Source: Chamaea fasciata (lineage: Eukaryota > Chordata > Aves > Passeriformes > Sylviidae). Taken from it: a stretch of 64,000 nucleotides of DNA. The DNA lies in the NCBI GenBank assembly GCA_029207755.1, contig JARCOQ010000001.1, positions 91,871,637-91,935,636 on the forward strand, in the 5' to 3' direction. Both the position numbers and the translations under genes were made by a program. This document shows, in pieces, positions 36,751-49,157 of this stretch. The notes beneath the pieces were generated by a model that was not told where the DNA came from, ran no database searches, and saw nothing but the letters and a program-made list of their open reading frames with translations. Each line of letters begins with the position of its first letter. Within the stretch, counting starts at the first letter, position 1.

Positions 36751-39700
36751 CTAATTCTGAGACTACAGATAAAGCAAGTGGAGATTTCTGAAGTGTTGTA
36801 TCAAAAATGAAAATGCAGTTGTTTTTCAGTGAGCCCTGTGCAATCTGGAGATTCTTTTGGAGCTCACCCATCAGCTGTCATCCTTCTGAAGCCATAGTTA
36901 GACTTCAACAGATGCTCTGAGACAGTTGGTAACACATCTGCAAGAGCTATGCTTGAGCACACACGGGGAGTTAGAGCTATTGTAATCTGTTTGTGTTAGT
37001 TTTTTTGGTGAGAGAGGGATTTTATTTTTTTTTAACCTTGTCCCATAGAAAGGAGTCAATTTGATCTGCTGTTCAGTGTTTTCTGTTGATTTGCTGTGCA
37101 ACCCAAATTACTGAAAGGTTGGGTTTTGTGATTGCCTTTAAACTTGTCAAAAAATTTATTGGATATCACCTTTTTAAAGGATGTAGGCTGAAATAGTTTG
37201 TGCATATGAATCTAGGCAGTGGCTTTGTTTTCAGGGATAGGCCTGAAGACAGGGACAGCTTGGCTAGGATCTTGGCTTGTTTGCATAAACATCCTGTGTG
37301 GCCTGATCAAGTTATGGAAACTCTGAAACTATGTGTCTACATTTATAAGATGAAAATGAATTGGTGTAGGGAAGGGTGCATATTTAATATGTGGCTGTTG
37401 AAGGTAAATCAGTTAATATTTGCAGCGTGCTTTGAAGCTTCAGTTGCACGGTGTTGTGCAAGATGTTTTGTTCATGGTTGGCTTTGGATTTTGAGTGACT
37501 AAGACAGGAGCAATCAGCCTGTATTTGCTCATTAGAATAACTTGTGTTTTGCGTATGAAGCTGTATGTAGGGACAGAAAAGCAATGAGTTGTACTGTGTG
37601 TGCTATTTCTGGAATATCAAGCAGGCTTAAGACTCAGAGGAGGAGGAGTTTCTGGGATTTTTCCAAATTCTGTCAACAAAACAAATTCTACATGCATTAA
37701 TCATCAGAATGAGTTGGAGTTATTTGTGTGTTGTTGTAGCATAGCCTGGCTGAAACAGGCTACTTGACCTTGTTCCTAATATAATGGGACTTTTCCCAAG
37801 AGACTGATAAATCACTCGTCACTACTTTCCATATTGAAATTATTTGCACTGATCATTAAATCTTCAGTGAAGTGAAAGGAGCAGTCGACTCTTGGAATGC
37901 TTTGAGATTTTGCCTGTGCTCAAGAGCAGGGTGAAATGCCCGCCTTAGAGCACCATGCTATGGCACCTGCATCTGCTGCTGCCCAGGGTAATTTGGGTAC
38001 CTTAACATGAGGTGTTTCTGTGCTGAACCGCTGTGGCAGTGCTTAGGCTTTCTGCCAACACACCTCTTAGCTAGCAGTGAGATTTATCCTCTCTTATTTT
38101 AAGGTCTTGTTTTGTTCAAGAAATAGTCGCATGATCCCCTTTTCTCAAAGTAGTGAAGTCTTTATGTTGAAGGAATGAGCTAAAAGTTCAGCCTAAATTT
38201 TCTGCCTTTGGTACATAAAACCATGTGCAGAGTGAGCTTTGACTATTTTATATCAAAAAAGAGCCATGAGAAAAGAGTAGTCCATTAAGGTCATGTCATG
38301 TTGGAATAAGCTTCCTTTAGAATATGGCCGTGGTCGTATAGTTGTAAGAGGGGTACCTTTCCTTTAAAATGTTTGGGAGCTTTTTGACAAGACAAGTGGA
38401 ACATTTCTCAGGCATGTAGACTAAAATGCAGCAGATTATGGCACAGAAAACTGTACCCAGAGTTGAGCTGTAGTATATATTTTTTTTCCCTGATCAACAA
38501 AGATAGCAAGCAGGTATGATGTGGAAATGATCAGTCCCTTTCTTGTTTGGAACAAGTATGAGTTGTTCAATGGCTGTGGGCTTGGGAAAGTCCTCATTCA
38601 TATGGGGGAATTATTTAAATGCCTTACAGGTACTGCAGTTTTAGAGTGTTAAAGTTCCAAAAGGAAACCTGCTGCTTTTCAAAAGAAACATTTCTAGGTT
38701 TAGCCTTTTTAAACATAAAACATTTTGCAACTTCAAGTTACCCTGAGGTGCCTTAATGCATGCGAAATCTAGTGAATTAGAGTAAAATGAACAAAATACC
38801 AAAGTAATTTGTCAATTCATGTTGTCTGTGCTGGATGCAGAGGCAGAAAAACCAGCTGGACGTTGCAGAAGGAGTGAAAATAAAAGTTATAACCTAATGG
38901 GATTTTTTTACATTGTTAAAAGGTAAACCTTTAAAGTATGTTTAACTCTCCTGTTGTTGACTTCGTGGAACTTATGTCTTGCTAATGGTAGATGGGCTGA
39001 AGCCTTCTTTTCCTACCCAGCTGTGTGTGTCTGGGTGCTGCAGTGCAGGCCCTGAACTGCAGCAAGCAGCGTAGCTGGGGTATCCTGCTGGTCTGACACA
39101 AGTGTGTAGAAAGTGGGAGAAAAAGGCAGCTTACTCCGAGGGTCATCTCAGACCCAGACTGTAGCCTGTTCTGTCTCTAGAGCAGAGATGAAAAATACTT
39201 AGGGAATGGATTACTCACTTCAAAATCCCAATATAAATAAGAGTAAGTGCTACTGATGGTTGCAGAGTAGAAGTGGTAAGTAAAGTTTACCATCATCGAT
39301 ATTTTGAAGCTAAATCTATTCTTTCATGTACTTTTTCTTCTGTATTGTCTGGTGTTCAGTACCCCCATGCCAGGCCTGAAGCATTCTGTTGATGGGCATG
39401 CTCTGAAATACAGATTCTTTTGTCTGCACTATTTATAAATATATTCATGTTAGTTCAGGTGTTCACCTATTGTAATTTTTCAAGTTCCAGTTTCATGTTC
39501 TCAATGATCTCAAAGTCACCCTTTATTTAGTTTCAGTGATGGTGGCAGAAGCCGTAAGCTGTTCTGCTGGCCTTGGTAGACTTCAGCAAACTAAATATAT
39601 TTTGAAGGAGTTTGTTGTTGGGAAGGAGTCGTTCCAGGTCACAAACAGAATAAATGGCCATCAACTGTTAGCTTAGTTTGCCCCAGTAACTGCTCGATAC

Positions 39701-42700
39701 CCCCTAAACAGCTGAAAAGAGTGCTTCTTTTTTGGGAATGGGTTTTCAAAGGTGACTGGAAATAAACCAGTATTTTTTAGAAGACTTTCAGTTCTGAAAG
39801 TAAGCATGAGTACATGAAATTGAATTATTTGTCTGTTATACTGAAATGAGGAGAGGCAATGATTTAACATGTCATATTTTGAATCCAGTAGTGCACTACT
39901 GGGTTTCAACTGGCTGGATCTTGTATGTTTAAGCGTGCTCAGTTCCTACTTATTTGATGTGTTCAGTGGAAAAGTCGCTGTGCACCTCTGTTTTGGTTCT
40001 GGACAGCGAGAAATATCCTTTGATAGCAGACACAGCATCCTGATCTGGAAGGCTTTATAAAATCTGTTTATAGTCCAGGAGTAGCTGCTGTTGAGATGTC
40101 TGCCTGCTCAAGAAAATTTGCCAAAAATACTCAGTATCATAAAAACCAGAAACACAAGAAAGCTTCCTTGCACTATTAGCTCAGTAATGAAAATGTTAAT
40201 GGAGAATAAAAATAGCAAATCTGCATATTTGTAGTTTAAATCAGGGCAAGAGGCATGATGGGAGGATTATTTTTTTTCATGAAGGTTTGTCTACATCACC
40301 TGATTTGATAAGCAGCCTGGATTTCCGTTTGGAACTTTAGATAACATATGCAGGGTGAACCAAGTAGTTGTGTTTTCATTAATTGAGAACGAAGTAATTT
40401 GTTATATCCAGAGTACCTCAGAAATTTAATGAGAAAACAGAAGTCATGTTGGAATCAAGCTGATCCTTTTATATTTTGCATCCTGATACTGTTGATAAGA
40501 CGTGAGTGGGATTGTTTTGAAAGACATTTGCAATCTGCAAAGTTGGTGTTTTCAGCATGCCTTCAAGTGTATGGTATCATTGGCAAATGCATGGTACGTC
40601 TTCAGAGGTGGGAACTGATAATGTGTCCCTGAGATTTCAAACAAGTACCATCTGGAAACTCATGATAACTTGTGGTTTTGATTTGTAGTTGCTGTCGGGG
40701 GTGCAGACACAAGGAAAGAGCTTATTAGCGTAGAATCTTTTCTGTAGGACAAGTTACATGAGAATTGATAGTTACACTATATCTGATACAATATTGAGAA
40801 CTAGCAAATGGCAGCTAAGTATTTTGTGTGCCAAGGAAAGGCACACAAATAAAACCCCAAACCTTTTCTAGGTATTCTCAACCTTGTTGAGCTTTTTTCT
40901 TCTGCCAAGCAAAGCCTGTTGTCTGCAAACAAATAAACCAGACTCCATGTCCCCAGAGGAAGAGGTACCTTCCTCCTGCACTGATGATTCACAGCATTTC
41001 TGCACTACTATTTATGAGGAGATTCTTTCCCAACACTTGTTGAGGTCTCTCAATGCGCAGTGGTCCAAGAAATCATTTGATTAACCAGCATCTAATTCCA
41101 GTAACCTAATTTGAGTGACAGTGGGTTTCTGTGACACAGGGATGTTGAAAGAAAATAATTAGTTTGGCAATTTTGTTCCAGTCAAGATGTTCCATGGCTT
41201 CTGTAACTGGCTGTGAGGTGTCCTCATGCTTAGATATTTGTGTCTTTTGGGGGCAGATGATTCCCATGGAGTACAGCTGTGGGCACACATTCCAGATATC
41301 TTGGATGTCACTGGATCTGGCTCCGGAGCATGAAATGGCAACCAGGGTATCAAGGGAGGGAACAGAGCTGTTTTGAAAGAATGCACAGGACAAAGTGTTT
41401 AATGGGGAGGTCCATAAATGGGAGCAGAGGCTAGAATACAGCACCTGGAAACAGAGAAACTGGAGGTATATTTGTTGAGTAAGAGAGTTAGAAGTAAGAA
41501 AATCAGAAAAGGTGAGAAGGAAGACTCACAGAGTGATTAGGAACAGGATACAGACAGCTGGAGGGAAAGGCCCTGGAAGAGCCTTCAGTGATTACAGAGA
41601 AAGCTCTGCTTTCAGATTGAACTTCTCAGACTGATGAACAGTATTTAAAAGTATGTCGTACTAGTTATGAGTCATGTTTTTGAGCAAACTGTGCTGAGCA
41701 AATCTGGTAGAGGTTTCAGTGCAGGCAGAGGAGTGATGTACTGAAGAAAGTAAAGGCTGTTCTTTTAGGGTTTCAGTAGCTGTGTTTCTTCTAACTTTTA
41801 GCTTTGTGAGAGTTTTGATATTCAAGGAGATGTAGTTTGGGGGGCGGGGAGGGTTTGGAAGAAAACAAAGTTTTGTAAAAAGAATTGAAAGAAAAAAGAC
41901 TTAAAGCTAAGAGACCAGGCAAACCCTCAAGTCAGTTGTTTATTTTCAGCTGATAGTATTACTACAGTCTTCTTAAGAAATTCTGCTGATTTATGATTTC
42001 TGTAATGATAACAACCCTGACACTGCTAGTTAGCAAAGAATTGTAAATATTGTTTTCCTCTGTAGGTATACTAATGTTTCAGACTCTTGCCATTTTATCA
42101 TCTTAATATTGCATAATGCGGCTAATTCATGTTTTCCAAAGTTTCCCAATTAACTTAAGTGTTCAGAAGTTTCCATGACCTTTAGGTTCCTTTGTACTCT
42201 ATGTTGTTTTTCAGATAGTATGATAGACTTTGTGGTTTACTTTCAGTGTAGCCTTTTTTAATGGAAAAGATGTCACAATGCAGGAAGACCATGGTTTTGA
42301 GTTGTGTTTTTGAGCTTTTAATACATGGCTGATTTGACATATCCTTTTTTTTTCTTAAACTGTCTTACCAGAGAGGAAGCTGTTTAAGTAGCTCATAAAA
42401 AAAAGTCAGCAGCAAAATATCATAATTTAAAAAGTATCATTAGGCTGAACATATGGCAAAAATAAGTTGAAGAAGATCCCCTAAGTGAGAATTGTTGCAG
42501 GATTGTATGCACCTATATCATATTCATGACTGTAATTGATGTTCACTCTACTTATGACTCTTGCTTCAGTTTTGCCTGTCAGTCTCTATGACTTGCTGGA
42601 AAACCTTCTGTAAAGTTTATATTGTCCTGTTCATTCAGATCTGTGTGAGCTCCCAGACACAGGCCTCTGTTCTTCACTTAAATGTTGGAGGTTTCTCAAA

Positions 42701-42970
42701 AACCTTATTTAGGGAGTTGTACAAGGTGGCAGGTGGAGGCCTTCCAGGGAAGGGTGCATGGCTGCCTTAGTGGGTGCAGCACCACGTTCATGTGGTGCTT
42801 CCCACCCAGACCTAAATGCTTCATCTATCTGCCTGGAGTATAAACAGGGAATCCTCAGGGCTGTCTGCCCCTGCCCCTCTAGGCATGGATTTAGAAGCCT
42901 GAGCTTATTTGTTAGAGCTATTTGGGGACAGCACTGAACAGTCTCATTTACTCATGTCAGAACAGTTACT
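36751..42970. other. Intronic sequence without recognisable genes
   Basis: AT-rich unique sequence. Somewhat GC-richer patches occur at about 37900-38050, 39000-39180 and 41110-41600. The patch at 41106-41444 carries a 112-codon minus-strand frame opposite a 70-codon plus-strand frame, with no known domain. No CR1 fragment was recognised here. A G-rich run (GGGGGGCGGGGAGGG) lies near 41840. Confidence 0.5.
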
Positions 42971-43029
42971 AGTGTGTGTATATACACACACACACAAACA
43001 CACACGTGTACCTATATATATGTAGGTAG
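42971..43029. repeat. Compound CA/TG/TA microsatellite with palindrome
   Basis: TG, CA and TA dinucleotide runs follow each other. The 20 bases at 42972-42991 (GTGTGTGTATATACACACAC) are a perfect palindrome, and a second self-complementary core ACACGTGT lies at about 43002-43010. The alternating purine/pyrimidine sequence can adopt cruciform or Z-DNA forms and is likely to vary in length between individuals. Confidence 0.9.
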
Positions 43030-46012
43030 CCAGTCACTCCAGTCCCTCTGCTCTGAATAAAGAATTGTTACCCTGGTGTTGCTTAATATTTAGAAATTAT
43101 GAAGCCAGAAGATGTTGTTTATACATGCCAAGCCCAGTCTGCTGTTTTGGTCCATGTTTGTTTCCACACATCCATCAAGGCCTTGCAAAGCAAAATGTGA
43201 CCACTGACAAGTTATTCCCACAATGTTGCAAATGTTCAGATCTTCCTGCAACCTGATACAGAAAGGCCCTGTTGGCAATTCTTTTTCTTTTTAACTGAAA
43301 TTTTCTTGAGAAAATGCAGTAGACTGTGGTGAGTTTACACCAGTGCATGCAATTGTTTAAAGTATGAATAGGGCAGCAAAATACTAAGAAAATTCAGCCG
43401 TCATTTTGAAGAGTTGCAATATGGACTCTTACTTAATAAATGACTATAAGTGTGTGTCTGTGTGTTTATATATATGCATAATCAAAACTTGTACATACCT
43501 ATTTTTGTATGAGAGATCATGAGAATTAATTGGGAAAAAAATTAAAAATAAATGCTGAAATGGAACAACTAAATATGGTAAAACAATACTGTTGCTGTAA
43601 GAGGAGGACAAACTCAGCTAAGCTTTTATTTTCCTCAAATGATCTTTAGATGTGTACATTAATGAGAGTCCTTTTCCCAAAACTGCTCAGGAGATTTTAT
43701 TCTGTGAAAGCCTTTGATTTTCATCTTCTGTTCTGCAGAGGCGGAAACCTGTTAAGGAATGAATTTACATGTATTTGGGAGACTTTTATATATGTGTAAA
43801 ATATATAAACTGTTGCAGTCGTCCCTCAGTCAAAGAGTCAATATATTTATAGCCTGGAAACCAAACTGCTGTATGAAATGAGTCCTGTTGGCTCAGGATG
43901 TAAGGATTTTGTAAACTTAAATGTGTTACTTTTGCCAAGGCTGTTTTGAAGTAAGGGGTTTGATTTTGGCTTAAGGGGAGAAGCATTGCCACAATGTCGT
44001 CTCATCCTGCACACCTGGAGACCAGGTACAAGGAGGAACTGAAGCCAAGCCCAGAGCTGGTGTTCTCTGTCTCAAGGCATCTCTCCTCTGAATGAAGACA
44101 TCTCTTGAAAATGGTTGTGCTTTACAGTGGTGAATGAGCGCTACTGCAACTTTGGTCTGTCAAGTGTAATGTCTCACTTGAATGTTGGCCTCTTGCTATT
44201 TTGTGTGTGTCCCACCCCTTATTCTCAGGTGGGTGTGTTATGGTTGTGGGGCTGAATTTATAAACATTTTATGCTGCTGAAAAGAATGAGAAATACAAGG
44301 TTTTGGCAGTGTGACTGGAAAACTACATTTAAAATGTGTTTGTTTTCATACTTGGTACATCTGACTAGGCCAAGAGATCACTCTTTTTCTGACATTGAAA
44401 CTGGTTTTTTGCTTTTCTGTCCATAATTCCTAATCAATTTTTTTTACCTCTGATTATCTTTCTAATAGTAAATGAGTCTGTTCATTAGTCTAAAAACATA
44501 GTTTTCATGCAGCCTGGGTGGGAGGAGTGGTTCTTTGTCTTGTTCCATTTTTATTTTGACTTCTATCTAGGCTAAAAAACGGAATGCTCTTTCCCAGCTT
44601 GATAGGGTCAGATATTTGTTTAAAGTAGCTAAAGATCTGAATGTTGTTTTGATGACTGCCTTGTGGCCTTTCCCTGTTGTGAAAGGAAGTTGTGTTTTAG
44701 CCAAATTAATAGTGTAGTCTCGGTCAACAATGATTAGAACCCCCCTGAATGTTTTCTCTTAGCATTAGTTGCATGTTATGTATTATTTTCATAGGTTAAG
44801 TGACCGATAGTTAATTGTAAATGATGATTTCTTTGAAGAAAATGCCAATGAGACAGAAAGCTTTTTCAATTTGAGCATTTCATCCTAAGTGTGTGTGCAT
44901 GGAGGAAAAGGATATTCATGCCTGTATGGATACATTCACGATGAGTGCATATATAAATATGCCTAAGTCTTGGCAGGCTTTCTCCAGCTTTAGCAGGATG
45001 TCAATTTGAGTACAGCATCCTAAAAATTATGTTTTACCTGTATTCATTGCTCACTGGCTTATGTTATTTAAAGATATATCAGTCAATACTTCAATGCTCA
45101 ATGTACTGAATAGCAGCGAGTGACATGAATTTTCTTATCCAACCTGATACAAGCTATTCTGATGAATGCTAAAGCACTAAACTGTTTGAAATAGATTATC
45201 TTTATTCTTTTGTTCAGAAAAAGAAGCTCTAACTTCACAAGGATAATGACTGTGCTAATAATTCCATACTGTAGGCCATGTTTTACAGGATTAGAGTTTA
45301 TATATGTGCTTCTGCAGATAATTCTGGGATTCAGTTCTGTTAATGAATTTAGATATCAATAGGCTCTGAACATACAGAAAGGTTTGGACCCTGAAAAAAT
45401 AGTATCCTTATCTGAATGGAGGCAGATATTGGTTGCATGAACATCTTTTGTCTGAAAATGGCTGAGCTATAATTACACCATAACCAAGATATAATCAAAA
45501 CTAGAAATATGTATGTTTCTTTCCAAACCAGCTGCACTGGCTTTTCTCGTTAGTAGAGGTTCACATTTTATAAATAGTGATTTTTATTTTTTGTAGTATT
45601 AATTCACAGTGGAGCTGAAACAGGGATTTTGTTTCCTTAGTCAAACCTGCTTTTGTTGACCACTTAATTTTGCCTTTGTCTAGGCAAGATCTTTCTGGGA
45701 GTATGCATTTCTGGGAGTTGTGACCGTTCTTTTTAGCTTTCTTTTCCATGATGTGCAACCTAATGGCACCTCAGCTGGTAAATGAGATAATGATTCATTC
45801 CCTATTGGCAAAAAAATTAAAAAGAAATTAAAATGGAAATGTTCATGTGCCTCTTTTTTTTCTAAAACACAAACCAACAATTTAAACCCCTTCCAAGAAT
45901 GTAATTGAGTATAAAGTAATCTTGCAAATAGCCAACTTATTAATAATGGCTCCGTTTGGTGTTTTTTTAATATGATATAAGTTAGGAGTTGACAAGTTAA
46001 ATAATTCTTAGC
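43030..46012. other. CDKAL1: Intronic sequence just upstream of the CDKAL1 exon
   Basis: AT-rich, no recognised repeat family. A short TG/TA-rich run lies at about 43450-43475. No coding exon is visible. The last 100 bases lead into the acceptor. Confidence 0.5.
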
Positions 46013-46038
46013 ACAGGTTGTTTCTTTCTATTTTGTAG
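46013..46038 (+). promoter_or_regulatory. CDKAL1: Splice acceptor and polypyrimidine tract of the CDKAL1 exon
   Basis: The bases before the exon are pyrimidine-rich (TTGTTTCTTTCTATTTTGTAG) with AG at 46037-46038. There is no competing AG between the tract and the exon. With the GTAAGTT donor at 46124-46130 this defines the exon and its strand. Confidence 0.88.
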
Positions 46039-46123
46039 ACAACTCTGCTGAAGCAGATTTATGGTTGCTGAACAGTTGTACAGTAAAAAATCCTGCTGAG
46101 GATCACTTCAGAAACTCAATCAA
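46039..46123 (+). CDS. CDKAL1: CDKAL1 internal coding exon (N-terminal methylthiotransferase domain)
   Basis: This is an 85-base internal exon. A T-rich tract ending in TTTTGTAG precedes it and a consensus GTAAGTT donor follows it. Only the third frame is open: two bases finish a codon begun in the previous exon, 27 full codons follow, and two bases (AA) start a Lys codon, so the exon starts after codon position 1 and ends after position 2. The translation contains [18 protein letters not shown] followed by RNSI, which I recognise as CDKAL1, roughly residues 96-124 of the human protein. The Cys in NSCTVKNP corresponds to one of the three N-terminal-domain cysteines that bind an Fe-S cluster (about Cys109 in human). 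Known family role: CDKAL1 is a radical-SAM enzyme anchored in the ER membrane that converts t6A37 to ms2t6A37 in tRNA-Lys(UUU), and it is a type 2 diabetes risk gene. The start of the exon reads NSAEAD where human, from memory, has NASDAD; the core looks unchanged. The intact frame and both splice sites argue against a pseudogene. This is probably human exon 5, a number given from memory. Confidence 0.94.
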
Positions 46124-46130
46124 GTAAGTT
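46124..46130 (+). promoter_or_regulatory. CDKAL1: Splice donor of the CDKAL1 exon
   Basis: GTAAGTT follows the exon end directly. It matches the U1 consensus at positions +1 to +6. The preceding bases CAA are weaker than the usual CAG, and the strong intronic part makes up for that. Confidence 0.9.
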
Positions 46131-46515
46131 GTTTCCTTACAAAGATACTTAAATGTGAATGAATATTGCTTGTCTTAAAGCTTTGTACTTTCCATCTAGA
46201 AGTAATTTTGTGTTTTAGAGCAATAAATATGCTGAGTTTGAGTGTTACAATGGTGAATTCTCTACAATTAATTTGTAAGGTAGAATGGATTTTTTTTACA
46301 TAGCAATAACTTGCAAGTGATTATCACTACACTTATTTAGGAGAGCTGCTGACCCATTTAGATAGGGACTTTTATATCAGTTTTGAAGACAATGTTGTAA
46401 CAGTCTTCTGAAGAGCTGACTGTGCTTTTGGTTTTGGTGGTTTTTTTAGTATGTGAATTGTTAGGTTGCTTTGTTTTTCATTTTCTTAAATATGACCTAA
46501 CTGGGACCTTCTTTT

Positions 46516-46762
46516 CAGTGGTGTGCAGCAATGGCCATAAATTAAATGACAAGGAGTACCTTAACTTCTCTATGTTGAGGGTGTCAGAGCACTGGAACAG
46601 GCTGCCCGTGGGGTTGTGGAGTCTCCCTCTCTGGAGACATTCCAAACCCAGCTGGTCATGTCCCTGTGTCACCTGCTCTGGCTTACCCTGCCTTGCCAGG
46701 GGGACTGGACAAGAAGATGTCCAGAAGTTCCTTCCAACCCTACCAATTCTGTGATTCTTTGA
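46516..46762 (+). mobile_element. CR1 LINE 3' fragment close to the CDKAL1 exon
   Basis: The central part GAGCACTGGAACAGGCTGCC, then GTTGTGGAGTCTCCCTCTCTGG, TTCCTTCCAACCCTACC and the terminal ATTCTGTGATTCTTTGA are diagnostic of CR1 3' ends. The first 40 bases (GTGTGCAGCAATGGCCATAA onward) match more weakly. Strand is the same as the gene, and the start is about 390 bases after the exon's donor. Confidence 0.93.
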
Positions 46763-47050
46763 AAAAGGTATCTGAAATAAACTTAAAACCAGCTATTTCA
46801 CTATACATTTTCTTGAAAGATTAGCTGGTTAGATTACAATAAAAGTCTTGTGAAGAATGTGTTTTATTGCTCAGTACCATTCCATTGTTGCCAAACAAAA
46901 TGACATGGTAGTGACTTTTGCTTCCAGTTTCTGCAGAAGATGTGATGACAGTAACTAGAAAACCTGTACAGTATAAAGAAATACTGTGGTATGTGTCTTG
47001 TAGATTTTTTTCTTTAGTAAACAAATTTGGCTATTTGTGCAGTCATTTGT

Positions 47051-47570
47051 TTAGTGTGGTGCACTGGGGATGGACTGGCTGCTGAAATCCACTTTGGTTA
47101 GGACACATAGATCTTGGGAAGCAAAAGAGGACTGATAAGCTGGATATAAGCTACCTGCTTGCAATGTTGGGATTCCTAACAGACTCTCAGGGCTGTAACC
47201 TTGAACAGAAGCCACTTGCCTGCTGTAGGTGGCACAGCCAAAATTTCCTCCACCCTGAGAGTGCTTCACTTCCTGGCTGCTGGTGTTGCACTTGGTGACC
47301 CAAATGGCATGGCTTATGCCTTTTCTTCTCTGTTGCCAAAAAAACCCCAAAAAATCACCCAACAAAAAAAGCAAACTATTCCCAGAATACTTCCAGCAGT
47401 TAGTGTGTGTTGGCCAACAGAGCTGATGACAAGATAGTTTCCAGTTCAGTTGTGGCCATCCTTCTATTTTACTAATCCTGTGCCAGAAATGATGTGGTAT
47501 GGTGTGTGTCCTAGCCAGGAGAATAGAGTTGGTTAAGAAAGAGGGCCTAACTGAAAGCAAATGACCAAAA
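47051..47570. other. Unclassified segment with the longest open frame (169 codons, minus strand)
   Basis: This block is less AT-rich than its flanks. The minus strand is open from 47560 to 47051 (169 codons). The predicted product has no signal peptide, membrane segment or domain I recognise, and its composition is not distinctive. Read on the minus strand the middle contains a long G/T-rich run (around 47335-47375), of a kind seen in some bird repeats. It may be part of an old LTR or another dispersed repeat. I do not call it a gene. Confidence 0.35.
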
Positions 47571-49125
47571 ATATTTCTTTGAAGAGCATGTTTCTGTTGC
47601 TGCTCTGTTCATGAACCTGTTGTTACTTGTATATGCTTTTTTTCTTTATTTATTCTTTTTTTCTTTATTTATTCTTTTTTATCCTTACATCTCCCTATAC
47701 TTGTTCTTCTCCTGTAGCATGCATCATTCATTCTCTAATCTCAATCCTGGCAGTTCCCAGCCATGGAGAATGACAACTTATGTACTTGTTTCTGATTTTT
47801 CATAAAGTGCATTAAACACAGGGGAAACACATTGTCTCTCTAAAGAGCACAACTTCTCCCAAATAGTTCTTAATTTGTTACAGCAAAACCCCAATGCATG
47901 ACGTTTGGGTGATACAAAATGAACTGCCATTATATCCTGTCACAGGAGCTTGTTGGTAACTATGGAGATCTTTGTTTTTCACAATTGAGTAACAAAATAA
48001 GCATGTAGTGTTGTTAAAGCAAGCATGCATGGAGTAGAAAAATTAATACTCAGCCCTGCAAAATTCTTCTTAAAAAAATGAAATCAATCTGAAAGCATTG
48101 CGTAGTATTATGCATGTTCTGTGAGAAAAGTATTTATTTATTCTCTGCAACAGTTCCTACATTGCTTGTATATATGACTTTAAAATGCACGGATTCAAAC
48201 CAGTGGTAGTGTGTTCACAGTGCTGGTTAAAGAATGACTGTGAAAAGCTGATCCCTCACTAATACCATGGACCAAATGATGTGCCAGAACCCAGCAAGTC
48301 CTGTAGGTTCAACCTTTTTTGGTCTGATTTTCATCTAAAAAAGGAACAAAACCACTCTCAGACACTGAACTTTTGCAGTTGTGTATGCAGCTGATACAGG
48401 ATGACTGACAGTATAATCTTTATGCTTTTTTTTTTTTCTTATAGCTCTTAGAAATAGTCTTCTGTTCTTCAGTATCAATATAATTGAACTTGTTGAACCA
48501 GAGTAATGGTATGGAGGGCAAAGAGTTGTTTAAAGATATTAGCATATGGACGGGCATTGAGAGAGTTTCCTGGGCAGATTTTATTCTCAGTTGGATAATC
48601 TTAAAGTAAGAATTAAGTAGAGTTAGGCAATAGCAATAAAGAATTCCCACTATAATTATGTGGGTGGAGTTTAAAAAAATAATTACTAAGGCTTGTGTTT
48701 TTATTAGTGATTGATCTACCTCTTGTGCTTTAGTAGAGCAGTTGCTGGGCATTCCAGGAAATTAGCAGCTTTTAGAAAATTCCATTTTTTGAAGTTGACT
48801 TTATTTTTCCTTAGAATTTAAAATGAAATAATACTTTAAAAATAATCTATTTATTTAAAAGTCTGTCACATACTTTTTTTTTTTTTTTTTTGCTGGTAAT
48901 GTTTCAGTATGATATTTTTGTTTTGTACCTGATCATCTGTCAGCGTGACCAACTTGGATGAGTTAACTGTATATGTATATAAGTTTTATAAAAGGTATAA
49001 ATAATAAAAAATTAAGTAAAATGTCCTTAAAGTTCTTCCAGGGAGATGTCACTATTTATTTGTTTTGGAGGATGTTAGGTAGTTTTTTGGTGGTTCATTT
49101 ATGTGCCTCTGCTTATTGTTTGTGG

Positions 49126-49157
<32 letters not shown>

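Larger units (their letters stand above)
1..46038 (+). other. CDKAL1: Upstream CDKAL1 intron (3' part)
   Basis: This is inferred to be the 3' part of the intron before the recognised exon. I looked for the preceding coding exon, which should encode the WGCSHNNSDGEYMAG motif, and did not find it, so the intron appears to exceed 46 kb and to begin outside the window. Its content is AT-rich unique sequence, T homopolymers, three CR1 fragments, one possible LTR and some microsatellites. Exon searches by eye can miss diverged or very short exons. Confidence 0.8.

Noticed and set aside
41838..41854. GGGGGGCGGGGAGGG as a canonical G-quadruplex
   Set aside because: Only three separable runs of three or more G; the six-G run is one base too short to split into two runs with a loop.
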